A DNA stretch of 64,000 nucleotides from Mariniphaga sp041687255 (GTDB lineage Bacteria; Bacteroidota; Bacteroidia; Bacteroidales; Prolixibacteraceae). Location of the stretch: contig JAWLCL010000008.1 in NCBI GenBank assembly GCA_041687255.1, forward strand, positions 159,358 through 223,357, read 5' to 3'. Numbering within the stretch: position 1 is the first letter of the stretch; each line of letters opens with the position of its first letter. A program made the translations under genes and the position numbers. Shown here piece by piece: positions 16,848 through 23,810 of this stretch. The notes beneath the pieces were generated by a model. The model saw nothing but the letters and a program-made list of their open reading frames with translations. It was not told the DNA's origin and made no database searches.

Positions 16848-17420
16848 TTATTGTTCGTCTGAAATGGTGTAGGTGATGGTTACAGCGTATTCACCGGTCA
16901 ACAAATCCTGGTAATTTGATTGGTCGGCATTTAACTGGTAGGTGAGTTTGCTTCCATTTTTTGGGCCGTCTCCTGTGTAACAACTGCCTATGTCTGAAAT
17001 AATAGTTACACCAGTTGTTTTTAATTCCGTTGGATCTGTGACTGCTGTACCAAGTGCTCCATTGCCAACACCGGCGGGATTTGCTGCCGCAACAGTAATT
17101 GTAGTGCCTCCGGGGAGAGTTCCATCAACTTGTGCTGATATCGAACGTGTTTTACCGGCGCCTACAATTGAAGAATAATTTAGCCATAAGTCGCTGTTAA
17201 GAGCTTTTGAAAAATCAACAGCCAAACCTGCTTCTGTTGGTGCAGCCGAATTTAGGGTGATGGTATTGCTTGCACTTTCTGTTTCAATATCCAGCAGTGC
17301 AAATTGTTCTATGTTTATTGCCAGGGAATGAGATGCTGTTTTTGTATCCCCTGCCAAAACAGCATTAGATATTCCGAAAACCAATACGATACTTGCGAGA
17401 ATGATTAATGATTTTTTCAT
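16848..17420 (-). CDS. Secreted pilus-like subunit A (major subunit candidate)
   Basis: First gene of the operon; 190 residues with a textbook signal peptide (MKKSLIILASIVLVFGISNAVLAG, cleavage near 23). The mature protein is small, beta-rich and Ala/Thr/Gly-rich. Landmarks shared with B, C and D are INIEQFALLDIE (35-46), LWLNYSS (78-84), GALGT, SDIGSCYTGDG (142-152, single Cys147) and an alternating C-terminal strand AVTITYTISDEQ. The GEYAVTITYT ending resembles the last strand of spore-coat-U/Csu-type pilins, while the YTISD end also recalls WxL domains; neither homology was tested. First position and the hairpin immediately downstream suggest it is the abundant structural subunit. Confidence 0.75.
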   Translation of the reverse strand: MKKSLIILASIVLVFGISNAVLAGDTKTASHSLAINIEQFALLDIETESASNTITLNSAAPTEAGLAVDFSKALNSDLWLNYSSIVGAGKTRSISAQVDGTLPGGTTITVAAANPAGVGNGALGTAVTDPTELKTTGVTIISDIGSCYTGDGPKNGSKLTYQLNADQSNYQDLLTGEYAVTITYTISDEQ

Positions 17421-18232
17421 GATTTTGTGTTTTTAATTTTTATAATTTCTTTGTTTGTAAATACATCTTCAAGCGTGCCAGATTCAATTCAATGAAAATG
17501 CCAAAAACTTAAGTAGTTGAAAAAGAGGATGCTGAAATTTAGCACTTTTTGATAAGTGTCTCAGGATGGGACATTGAATTTCACGGTTGGGACAAGGCTC
17601 TCTGTGGTAGAATTTTGGGACGGTGGATACTGTTTGGTGTCGGGGAAGTGAAACAGAACGCTTTACAAGGAATAAACCTTGTTTTATAATCCTTAATTAC
17701 TCCTTGTGGTTTAAAAGGATATAGGTTAGGTTTGGGGTTCTTGTGCAGATAATGTATTTTTTGCCGGACTGTTTTATCATTCCGGTTTAATTTTTACAGG
17801 TATAATAGTAATGCTTTTTGTTCTCCTTCAGTTGGTTTGTTTTTCGGTATCTAAATCGCTGACTTTAAAAGGTATACTGCGAGCATGTTTTTTCTAGTTT
17901 GGAGGTTCTCAACTTCTGTTTTTGATAATGTTTAAAAACCTGTTTGTTCTGTTGTTTCAAACATTGAGGTACTGGTGCATGACAGCTCTGATTGTCTGTA
18001 AGGTTTATAAAGGAAAGGGTCTTTTGTTTCTTGTGTCCCAATAATGGAAAGGAGTCCGGATGTGGTAACTAGCAGTCGGGTGATAATATAGATAATAATA
18101 TACCCGCTTCAAATGGCGTACCTATAAGGTTTGCATGCCCCTGAAAGTTTTGTCATAAATTCAGAGCAGGTATGCAAAGCCTGATGTCATTGTGTTTAAC
18201 AGGTAGCTCCTAATTACCTTCTGCAGCGGGCA
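17421..18232. other. Large gene-free regulatory interval upstream of the subunit operon
   Basis: This 812-bp stretch has no convincing gene on either strand. It contains a cluster of TGGGACA/TGTCCCA half-sites (17557-17622 and one at 18034), described separately. It also has a perfect TGGCAC on the minus strand (complement of 17475-17480), about 60 bp upstream of subunit A. That hexamer matches a sigma-54 -24 box, but the -12 position reads GA instead of GC. No TAnnTTTG promoter was found near the operon start. Confidence 0.5.
17557..17622 (-). promoter_or_regulatory. Operator-like array of TGGGACA sites upstream of the subunit operon
   Basis: A 17-bp inverted repeat TGTCTCA-GGA-TGGGACA (17557-17573, one arm mismatch) is followed by TGGGACA at 17588-17594 and TGGGACG at 17616-17622. 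The first two right-hand half-sites are 21 bp apart, two helical turns. A reverse half-site TGTCCCA occurs at 18034-18040. The array lies 140-200 bp upstream of subunit A, a usual distance for an enhancer-binding activator. The protein that binds is unknown. Confidence 0.45.
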
Positions 18233-19246
18233 TCATGCCTTCTGAAAATGCTCCGCGCTCACTTCATTCTTGCGATTAATGCTTCCTTCTGCATAATCAG
18301 AAATGTTTTGCAGTGTGGTTTCTGCAATCTGTTCAAGCGCCTCGCGGGTGAGAAATGCCTGGTGAGCAGTAATCAAGACATTGGGTAGGCTTATAAGTCG
18401 TGATATGGTGTCATCATCGATTATCATTTCTGAAAGGTCCTTGAAAAAGAGTTTTTCTTCTTCTGCATAAACATCAATGCCCAAAGAGCCAAGTCTTTTG
18501 TCGCGCAATGCATCAATTACGGCATTCGTATCGATTAGCTTTCCACGGCTGGTGTTTATAAGCATTGCACCTTGTTTGATGTGCTTCAGGCTTTGAGCGT
18601 TTATCATGCGGTGAGTATCGGGGGTAAGGGGGCAATGCAATGAGACTATATCGCATCGCGAAAGCAATTCCTCAAGTGAAACGTATTCGATGCCTTGTTT
18701 CTGCAAATCCTCGTTGGGGTAGGGATCATGGGCTTTAACGGTTGCATTGAACCCTTTCAGCAGTTTAATAAAAGCTTTTCCAATGGCACCTGTACCGATT
18801 ACACCTATTGTTTTTCCGCTGATGTTAAATCCGGTGAGCCTTTCGAGTGAAAAGTTTCCTTCGCGCACCCGGTTATATGATTTGTGGGTTTTCCGGTTAA
18901 GTGTAAGTATTAAAGCCAGGGCATGTTCTGCCACTGCTTCGGGTGAATAGGCCGGTACCCGTAAAACTGTAATGTCGTGTTCCTCTGCTGCTTCCAGGTC
19001 CACGTTATTAAAACCGGCACATCGTAATGTTAGAAGGCCTATGTTTTGCTTCTTCATTTTCTTTAGTGTTTTGCTGTCCACCTTGTCGTTTACAAACACA
19101 CAGATGGCGTCAAAACTCTTCGCAAGCTTTACAGTCTGAGGGTCAAGCCTGGTTTCAAAAAAATGAAGCTCATGTTCGTACTTTTTATTAACTTTCTCAA
19201 AATACTCCTGATCGTACGACTTTGAACTGAAAAATGCAACTTTCAT
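18233..19246 (-). CDS. D-2-hydroxyacid dehydrogenase (D-lactate dehydrogenase-like)
   Basis: NAD-dependent cytoplasmic dehydrogenase, probably D-lactate dehydrogenase (pyruvate to D-lactate), of 337 residues from the ATG at 19246. An upstream in-frame start at 19390 would add 48 residues that do not resemble the family, so 19246 is preferred (MKVAFFSSKSYDQEYF). The Rossmann motif is GVIGTGAIGKAF in the middle. The D-isomer-specific signatures are present: LRCAGFNNVDL near 75, CPLTPDTHRMIN, LINTSRGKLIDTNAVIDAL and a late TAHQAFLT with the catalytic His. Pattern and length match fermentative LdhA. The gene is monocistronic. Confidence 0.9.
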   Translation of the reverse strand: MKVAFFSSKSYDQEYFEKVNKKYEHELHFFETRLDPQTVKLAKSFDAICVFVNDKVDSKTLKKMKKQNIGLLTLRCAGFNNVDLEAAEEHDITVLRVPAYSPEAVAEHALALILTLNRKTHKSYNRVREGNFSLERLTGFNISGKTIGVIGTGAIGKAFIKLLKGFNATVKAHDPYPNEDLQKQGIEYVSLEELLSRCDIVSLHCPLTPDTHRMINAQSLKHIKQGAMLINTSRGKLIDTNAVIDALRDKRLGSLGIDVYAEEEKLFFKDLSEMIIDDDTISRLISLPNVLITAHQAFLTREALEQIAETTLQNISDYAEGSINRKNEVSAEHFQKA

Positions 19247-19568
19247 CTTACTTATTATTTTATGATATTGGCAGATAAAATTTCTTTCGACAATGCAAAC
19301 AGGCAGACATCTTACATTGTTCGAAACCCAATATTCCTTGGAATACACATCTGCAGGAGTTTTGTTTGGTTTTGTCAAATGGCTGGCCAACCATAATGTA
19401 TTTTGTAGGTTAATTGCCTGCAGTGGCAGGCTTCGATAATAATGTTGTGGAATATGTTCCTTTTTTATCTGTGGTCATCCTTTTTTAAAAACCTGCCCGA
19501 TTGTGGATTGCCGACTGCTTTGCCGGTAAGAAGTTTCATTTGGGACGTGAAATTCGAAGAATAATCTC

Positions 19569-20222
19569 TTAGAATTCCAGCTCCAGTTGCATATCCGATA
19601 ACTTAAACGAAAGCCTGTGGTATTTTGTAATCCCGTGAAGTGAAATAACCTCCCGGTGGTAAGGGGTAGGATAGCCCTTATTTTTGTTCCATTGATAAAC
19701 CGGAAACTCATGATGAATCCTTTCCATATACTCATCACGCCAGGTTTTTGCCAGTACCGAAGCAGCTGCTATCGACATGTACCTGCCGTCGCCCTTAATC
19801 ATGCACGTGTAAGGTATAGTCACCTGCGGCCGGAACATATGCCCGTCGATAAGCAGGTGTTCAGGCACAACTGAAAGTTTCTGCACTGCCCTGTTCATGG
19901 CTAAAAACGAAGCATTAAGGATATTCACCCGGTCGATTTCCTCGTTCGTCACCATTTCCACGGCCCAGGCCAGGGCTTCTTTTTCAATCAGGGGACGCAG
20001 TTTTTCGCGCTCTTCCCTTGTCAGCTCTTTCGAATCGTTCAAAAGCTTATTCTTAAAACCGACAGGCAGAATTACCGCTGCAGCAAATACCGGTCCTGCC
20101 AGACAGCCTCTTCCCGCTTCGTCGCAACCGGCTTCTGCTATGCCTTCCCTGCAAAATGCCAGCAGTTTATTTTTGCTCTTTTTTTTAAGCCGCTTTAATT
20201 TCTTTCCTTCCTTTTTCTTCAT
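19569..20222 (-). CDS. rnhB: Ribonuclease HII
   Basis: Cytoplasmic endonuclease that cuts the RNA strand of RNA-DNA hybrids and starts removal of misincorporated ribonucleotides. Preferred start is the ATG at 20222, giving 217 residues; a longer frame from 20270 would run far into the sulfatase gene. The active site is visible: AGCDEAGRGCLAGPVFAAAV supplies the DEAGRG Asp and Glu, and LLIDG plus the later AAASVLAKTWRDEYM supply the remaining acidic and structural positions. The N-terminus has an extra Lys/Arg-rich stretch (KKKEGKKLKRLKKKSKNK), possibly helping nucleic-acid contact. The start codon overlaps the sulfatase stop as ATGA, so translation is probably coupled, an odd pairing of function. 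Confidence 0.93.
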   Translation of the reverse strand: MKKKEGKKLKRLKKKSKNKLLAFCREGIAEAGCDEAGRGCLAGPVFAAAVILPVGFKNKLLNDSKELTREEREKLRPLIEKEALAWAVEMVTNEEIDRVNILNASFLAMNRAVQKLSVVPEHLLIDGHMFRPQVTIPYTCMIKGDGRYMSIAAASVLAKTWRDEYMERIHHEFPVYQWNKNKGYPTPYHREVISLHGITKYHRLSFKLSDMQLELEF

Positions 20223-21814
20223 TCCGACTGTTCTTTCAGGTATGAATCGTAATCCGACGGGTTCACCCATCCTGCCGGTACATCTTCTCCCGACATATAC
20301 CGGTTGTAATAATTCTTAACGGCGCCATTGTACGGATAATTGTCAAACACATCACCATTTCCAAACATTCGGGGATCTTCTTCTTCTTTCAGCCTGCGGG
20401 TCATCTCCTGTGCCAGCTCATTTTTCAGGGCAGCCAATGATTTTTCTTCTGCCAGATTATTCATGCAATAAGGATCTTCAACAACATTATATAACTCTTC
20501 GCTTTCCCGTTTTCCGAAGTTCAGTTGCCAGTAATCCATAATACCTTTTTTGCGGCGGGTATCGAGAATGTACGTTTTTGTAGGGCTGCCATCGCAATTC
20601 AGGTAACCGGTTTCGGGATTTCCTTTCGGCCAGCGGTCAGGTTCAAAATTTCGGAGGTAGAGGTAGTCGCCTTTAAAAATTCCCCTTACCGGGTAACCAT
20701 GGTCATCAGGGCGGCCTACGTCATGGCGTTCCTTGCCCACCAACACAAAATCGCGGTCTTCAAACAACTTTCCCTGCTTTTCTGAAACAAAGTAACGGGT
20801 AAGGCTTTTCCCTGTTACGGGTTGCATACCGGCATCTTCAGCAGTAGTTCCTGCCACTTCAAGAAAGGTCGGGGCAAAATCAATAAAGTTTACAAAATCA
20901 TCTATCACACGTCCCGGATTCCGGATGCCATCAGGCCACATAACAGCCAACGGCAGATGGTTTGAGTATTCATATACCTGGCCTTTAATTCTCGGAAACG
21001 GCATGCCGTTATCGGCGGTGACTATAACTATGGTATTTTCCAGTTCTCCCATTTCTTCCAGCTTCTCCAGCATCCGTTGCAGGTGCAGGTCGAAATACTC
21101 GATCTCAAATGCATAATCAAGCATATCGGTGCGGATGGTATCAACATCGGGCCAGAATGTTGGAACTTCATCAATTTCATTCCTGCTTTTTCCGCCGTAT
21201 TTTATACCCGCCTCAAATTCATATGCCCTGTGCGGTTCGGTGCTTCCATACCAGAAACAGAAAGGCTCTCCCTCGGGTCGTGCTTCCAGGAAAGCTTCAA
21301 AATTCCGTGCATAATCATTATTCGAAATGAATCTGGCCGGGGGAGTGGTGGTGTATTCATCAAACTTTGGCCCCGTAAGTTCACGCTTCCTGCCGTTAAC
21401 TTCACCCGGGTCTCCGGGCGCCCAGCCTTTAGCCGTGCTGCCTACCCAATAACCCTGCTCGCTGAGCGCCTCTGCATAAGTTTTAAATTTTGCCGGAAAA
21501 AGCGGGGAATGGTTTGCGGCTTCCTCCAGTTGCCAGCTGTTGCGGCCTGTTAATATTGAGGAACGCGACGGGGCACATTTAGCATTGGGTGTATAGGCGC
21601 GGGTAAATAAAATTCCTTCATTGGCTACACGATCAAAAGCCGGTGTTTTTACCCAGTCGCAGCCGTAAGCGCCAAAATGATTCCATGAAGCGTCATCAGC
21701 AATGGCAAACAATATATTCGGCCGTGCTGTTTCCTGCACGTTTTCAGCTGCCGTTTGGCAACCACCCATTGCCAGTGGGAGCATCATTGTGAATAGTAAA
21801 TGGTGGTGCTTCAT
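20219..21814 (-). CDS. Lipoprotein S1-type sulfatase
   Basis: Membrane-anchored exported sulfatase of 531 residues. The signal ends in a lipobox (LAMGGC, Cys19), so it is probably anchored to the outer membrane. The catalytic region reads RPNILFAIADDASWNHFGAYG, with metal Asps at 40-41, then KCAPSRSSILTGRNSW. Cys80 is the formylglycine site in CAPSR, a standard CxPxR. TADNGMPFPRIKG is the second metal-binding region. It resembles heparan-N-sulfatase-like S1 subfamilies, but the substrate is not determined. It is divergent from a lipoprotein aldose epimerase, consistent with a glycan-degradation pair, and its stop overlaps the rnhB start. Confidence 0.9.
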   Translation of the reverse strand: MKHHHLLFTMMLPLAMGGCQTAAENVQETARPNILFAIADDASWNHFGAYGCDWVKTPAFDRVANEGILFTRAYTPNAKCAPSRSSILTGRNSWQLEEAANHSPLFPAKFKTYAEALSEQGYWVGSTAKGWAPGDPGEVNGRKRELTGPKFDEYTTTPPARFISNNDYARNFEAFLEARPEGEPFCFWYGSTEPHRAYEFEAGIKYGGKSRNEIDEVPTFWPDVDTIRTDMLDYAFEIEYFDLHLQRMLEKLEEMGELENTIVIVTADNGMPFPRIKGQVYEYSNHLPLAVMWPDGIRNPGRVIDDFVNFIDFAPTFLEVAGTTAEDAGMQPVTGKSLTRYFVSEKQGKLFEDRDFVLVGKERHDVGRPDDHGYPVRGIFKGDYLYLRNFEPDRWPKGNPETGYLNCDGSPTKTYILDTRRKKGIMDYWQLNFGKRESEELYNVVEDPYCMNNLAEEKSLAALKNELAQEMTRRLKEEEDPRMFGNGDVFDNYPYNGAVKNYYNRYMSGEDVPAGWVNPSDYDSYLKEQSE

Positions 21815-21920
21815 GATTTTTTAATCTATCGGGTTTAATTTTGAAAAGATAATTATTCTGCTTTTAAAATTCAGATTAACTTAGCAGCTTGAAGAAACAA
21901 AAAAAACAAAAATAACGGAA

Positions 21921-23048
21921 ATGAAATCTATCTTTTTTCTGATTGCCACAGTTGTTCTGTTTTCCTGTGCACAAAAACCAGCACAGCCGGAGTTGATAAA
22001 TGAAGCTTCTTTTGGCGGCACGCTTCACGATGAAGAGGTGAGTTTATATACGTTGAAAAACAATAACGGACTGGTAACGCAAATCACCAACTACGGAGGA
22101 CGTGTAGTAACACTGTGGGTGCCCGATAAAGCCGGCAACTACGATGACATTGTAACCGGTTACGAAACACTTGATGGTTACCTGACTTCAAATGAAATAT
22201 ACTATGGTGCATTGATTGGGCGCTATGGAAACCGTATTGCCGACGGCCAATTCGAGCTAAACGATACTGTTTATGAGCTGGCCCGCAATAACGATGAAAA
22301 CCACCTTCACGGCGGCAATAACGGTTTCAATAATGTGGTTTGGGATGCCAACCAACTGGATAGCCAAACACTGGTGCTTACCTATACTTCGCCACATATG
22401 GAAGAAGGGTATCCGGGAAACCTGGACGTAAAGGTTCAATACCAGCTGACCGATGATAACGAGCTGAAAATTGAATATTGGGCAACTACCGACCATGCTA
22501 CACCTGTAAATCTTACACACCATTCTTTTTTCAACCTTAAGGGCGCAGGGAACGGCACAATAAACGATCATATTCTTCAGATAAATGCCGATCTCTATAC
22601 TCCTGTTGATGATGGTCTTATTCCTACCGGAGAACTTGCCCCTGTGGAAGGCACTCCAATGGATTTCAGGATGCCTGTGGCCATTGGTGCACGTGTTGAT
22701 GATGATTTTCAGCAGCTGGAATATGGTGGCGGATACGACCATAACTGGGTGCTTTTCCCGGCCGAAAAAAATGTTTCGTTTGCTGCCCGCGTTGTAGAGC
22801 CTGAATCGGGAAGAACCCTTGAGGTTACTACAAATGAGCCGGGATTGCAATTCTACGGAGGTAATTTCCTTGACGGCAGCGATACCGGTAAATACGGTAA
22901 AACCTACGGACACCGCTCGTCGTTTTGTCTCGAAACACAACACTTCCCCGACAGCCCCAATCAGGAAAACTTTCCTTCAACCATTCTGCAGCCCGGGGAG
23001 GAGTATTATTCGGTTTGTGTCTATAAATTTGGAGTGGAAGAAGAATAA
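21921..23048 (+). CDS. galM: Aldose 1-epimerase (galactose mutarotase), lipoprotein form
   Basis: Interconverts alpha and beta anomers of galactose or related sugars. The 375-residue product begins with a lipoprotein signal (MKSIFFLIATVVLFSCAQKP, Cys17), so it acts in the periplasm or at the outer membrane and not in the cytoplasm. Family landmarks are TNYGGRVVTLWVPD, NRIADGQF, ENHLHGGNNGFNNVVWD (first catalytic His region), VNLTHHSFFNLKG (second His), GGYDHNW and the late FCLETQHFPDSPNQ holding the catalytic Glu. Exported mutarotases are common in glycan-degrading Bacteroidota. Divergent orientation to the sulfatase suggests shared use in sulfated galactan breakdown, an inference. Confidence 0.93.
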   Translation: MKSIFFLIATVVLFSCAQKPAQPELINEASFGGTLHDEEVSLYTLKNNNGLVTQITNYGGRVVTLWVPDKAGNYDDIVTGYETLDGYLTSNEIYYGALIGRYGNRIADGQFELNDTVYELARNNDENHLHGGNNGFNNVVWDANQLDSQTLVLTYTSPHMEEGYPGNLDVKVQYQLTDDNELKIEYWATTDHATPVNLTHHSFFNLKGAGNGTINDHILQINADLYTPVDDGLIPTGELAPVEGTPMDFRMPVAIGARVDDDFQQLEYGGGYDHNWVLFPAEKNVSFAARVVEPESGRTLEVTTNEPGLQFYGGNFLDGSDTGKYGKTYGHRSSFCLETQHFPDSPNQENFPSTILQPGEEYYSVCVYKFGVEEE

Positions 23049-23214
23049 AATGAATTAAGCCTGGCTATTTCCTGAGATTATCTTTGCCTGCAGAAGTTGA
23101 ACAGGGACGGTAGGCTGTCATTAACCTCCGGAGAAATTTTCTGCGATAATTTATATGTGTAGAAGATTATGGAAGAAGCTATTGGATGTAGTTTTCTGCA
23201 TATCTTCCTCATGC

Positions 23215-23304
23215 TAAATTCAATATAAATTCAATATTAACTCTATGTAAATTCAATTATTTGCGAATTTACATTGAGTTAATATTGAGTTATAATTGAG
23301 TTTA
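23215..23304. repeat. Degenerate long palindrome, AAATTCG family, copy 2
   Basis: Two 40-nt arms (23215-23254 and 23265-23304) pair around a 10-nt loop with only about six non-complementary positions, two of them G-T. The arms are AT-rich and made of loose ATTCAAT/ATTGAGT repeats. It is the best preserved of three similar structures in this window. No T-run follows. Not a typical terminator; more like a mobile palindromic element or replication or recombination by-product. Confidence 0.7.
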
Positions 23305-23341
23305 CATTGAATTTAATTAGTTCCAGGTCTCTTCCAAATAT

Positions 23342-23488
23342 GCCCGGAGAAAGGAAGTGGCTCATTTGACAGAACCCCCAGCTTAAAAGCTGGAGTTATA
23401 GCCTGCCGCGGCAGTAGTGTGAATTCCATCAGCAGCTTTACGAATAATGCCATGGAGGTGGATATTAACCCCTGCATTTATGCTGGGG
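23342..23488. repeat. 147-bp direct repeat, copy 1 (REP-like)
   Basis: Nearly identical to 23573-23719 at a constant offset of 231 bp. Each copy holds a palindrome of the CCAGCTTAAAAGCTGG type (23378-23393 here) and a second one near its end (23469-23488, CCCCTGCA...TGCTGGGG). The spacer between copies has a further short GGGCTAAAGCCC palindrome (23565-23576). The layout is like REP/BIME clusters mobilised by IS200-type RAYT transposases; none is encoded here. Confidence 0.8.
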
Positions 23489-23572
23489 AACAACGTTATA
23501 TTCTGTCCTACACCCACCTGTTCATTTCTATCTCGCGAGAGGCGTCTGTTTGGGCAGCTGCAATGGGCTAAA

Positions 23573-23719
23573 GCCCGGAGGAGGGAAGTGGCTCATTTGA
23601 CAGAACCCCCAGCTTAAAAGCTGGAGTTTAAGCCTGCCGCGGCAGTAGTGTGAATTCCATCAGCAGCTTTATGAATATTGCCATGGAGGTGGATATTAAC
23701 CCCAGTATTTATGCTGAGG
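23573..23719. repeat. 147-bp direct repeat, copy 2 (REP-like)
   Basis: Second copy of the block at 23342-23488, with a handful of substitutions, including in the terminal palindrome (AGTATTTATGCTGAGG), which is therefore weaker. It ends about 45 bp before the ileS -7 element. Confidence 0.8.
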
Positions 23720-23762
23720 TATAATAAACAGGCTATTTAAAACACCCACCCTGAAAAATTCC

Positions 23763-23804
23763 TATATTTGCATATTTTTTTAACAAACGTAGCAGTATAA
23801 GGAG
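23763..23804 (+). promoter_or_regulatory. ileS -7 element and strong Shine-Dalgarno
   Basis: TATATTTG at 23763-23770 fits TAnnTTTG; no good TTTG is seen at -33. An AAGGAG at 23799-23804 lies 6 nt before the ATG at 23811. Such a perfect Shine-Dalgarno is notable because most genes here lack one; it fixes the ileS start. Confidence 0.55.
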
Positions 23805-23810
23805 ATTTTT

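Larger units (their letters stand above)
23049..23810. other. Gene-free interval with long palindrome and duplicated REP-like block
   Basis: This 762-bp region between galM and ileS has no supported gene. It holds a 90-bp AT-rich palindrome (23215-23304), two copies of a 147-bp direct repeat (23342-23488 and 23573-23719) and the ileS promoter. A TATCTTTG at 23078-23085 matches the -7 consensus but has no gene close downstream. Confidence 0.6.

Noticed and set aside
17475..17480. Full sigma-54 promoter for the subunit operon
   Set aside because: The -24 hexamer is perfect but the -12 dinucleotide is GA instead of GC, so I list it only as a hint.
20219..20270. Longer rnhB start at 20270
   Set aside because: It would overlap the sulfatase by about 50 bp and add unrelated residues; the ATGA overlap start at 20222 fits better.
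23342..23719. CRISPR array or insertion sequence
   Set aside because: Only two long copies, no regular spacers, no transposase frame and no terminal inverted repeats around the block.
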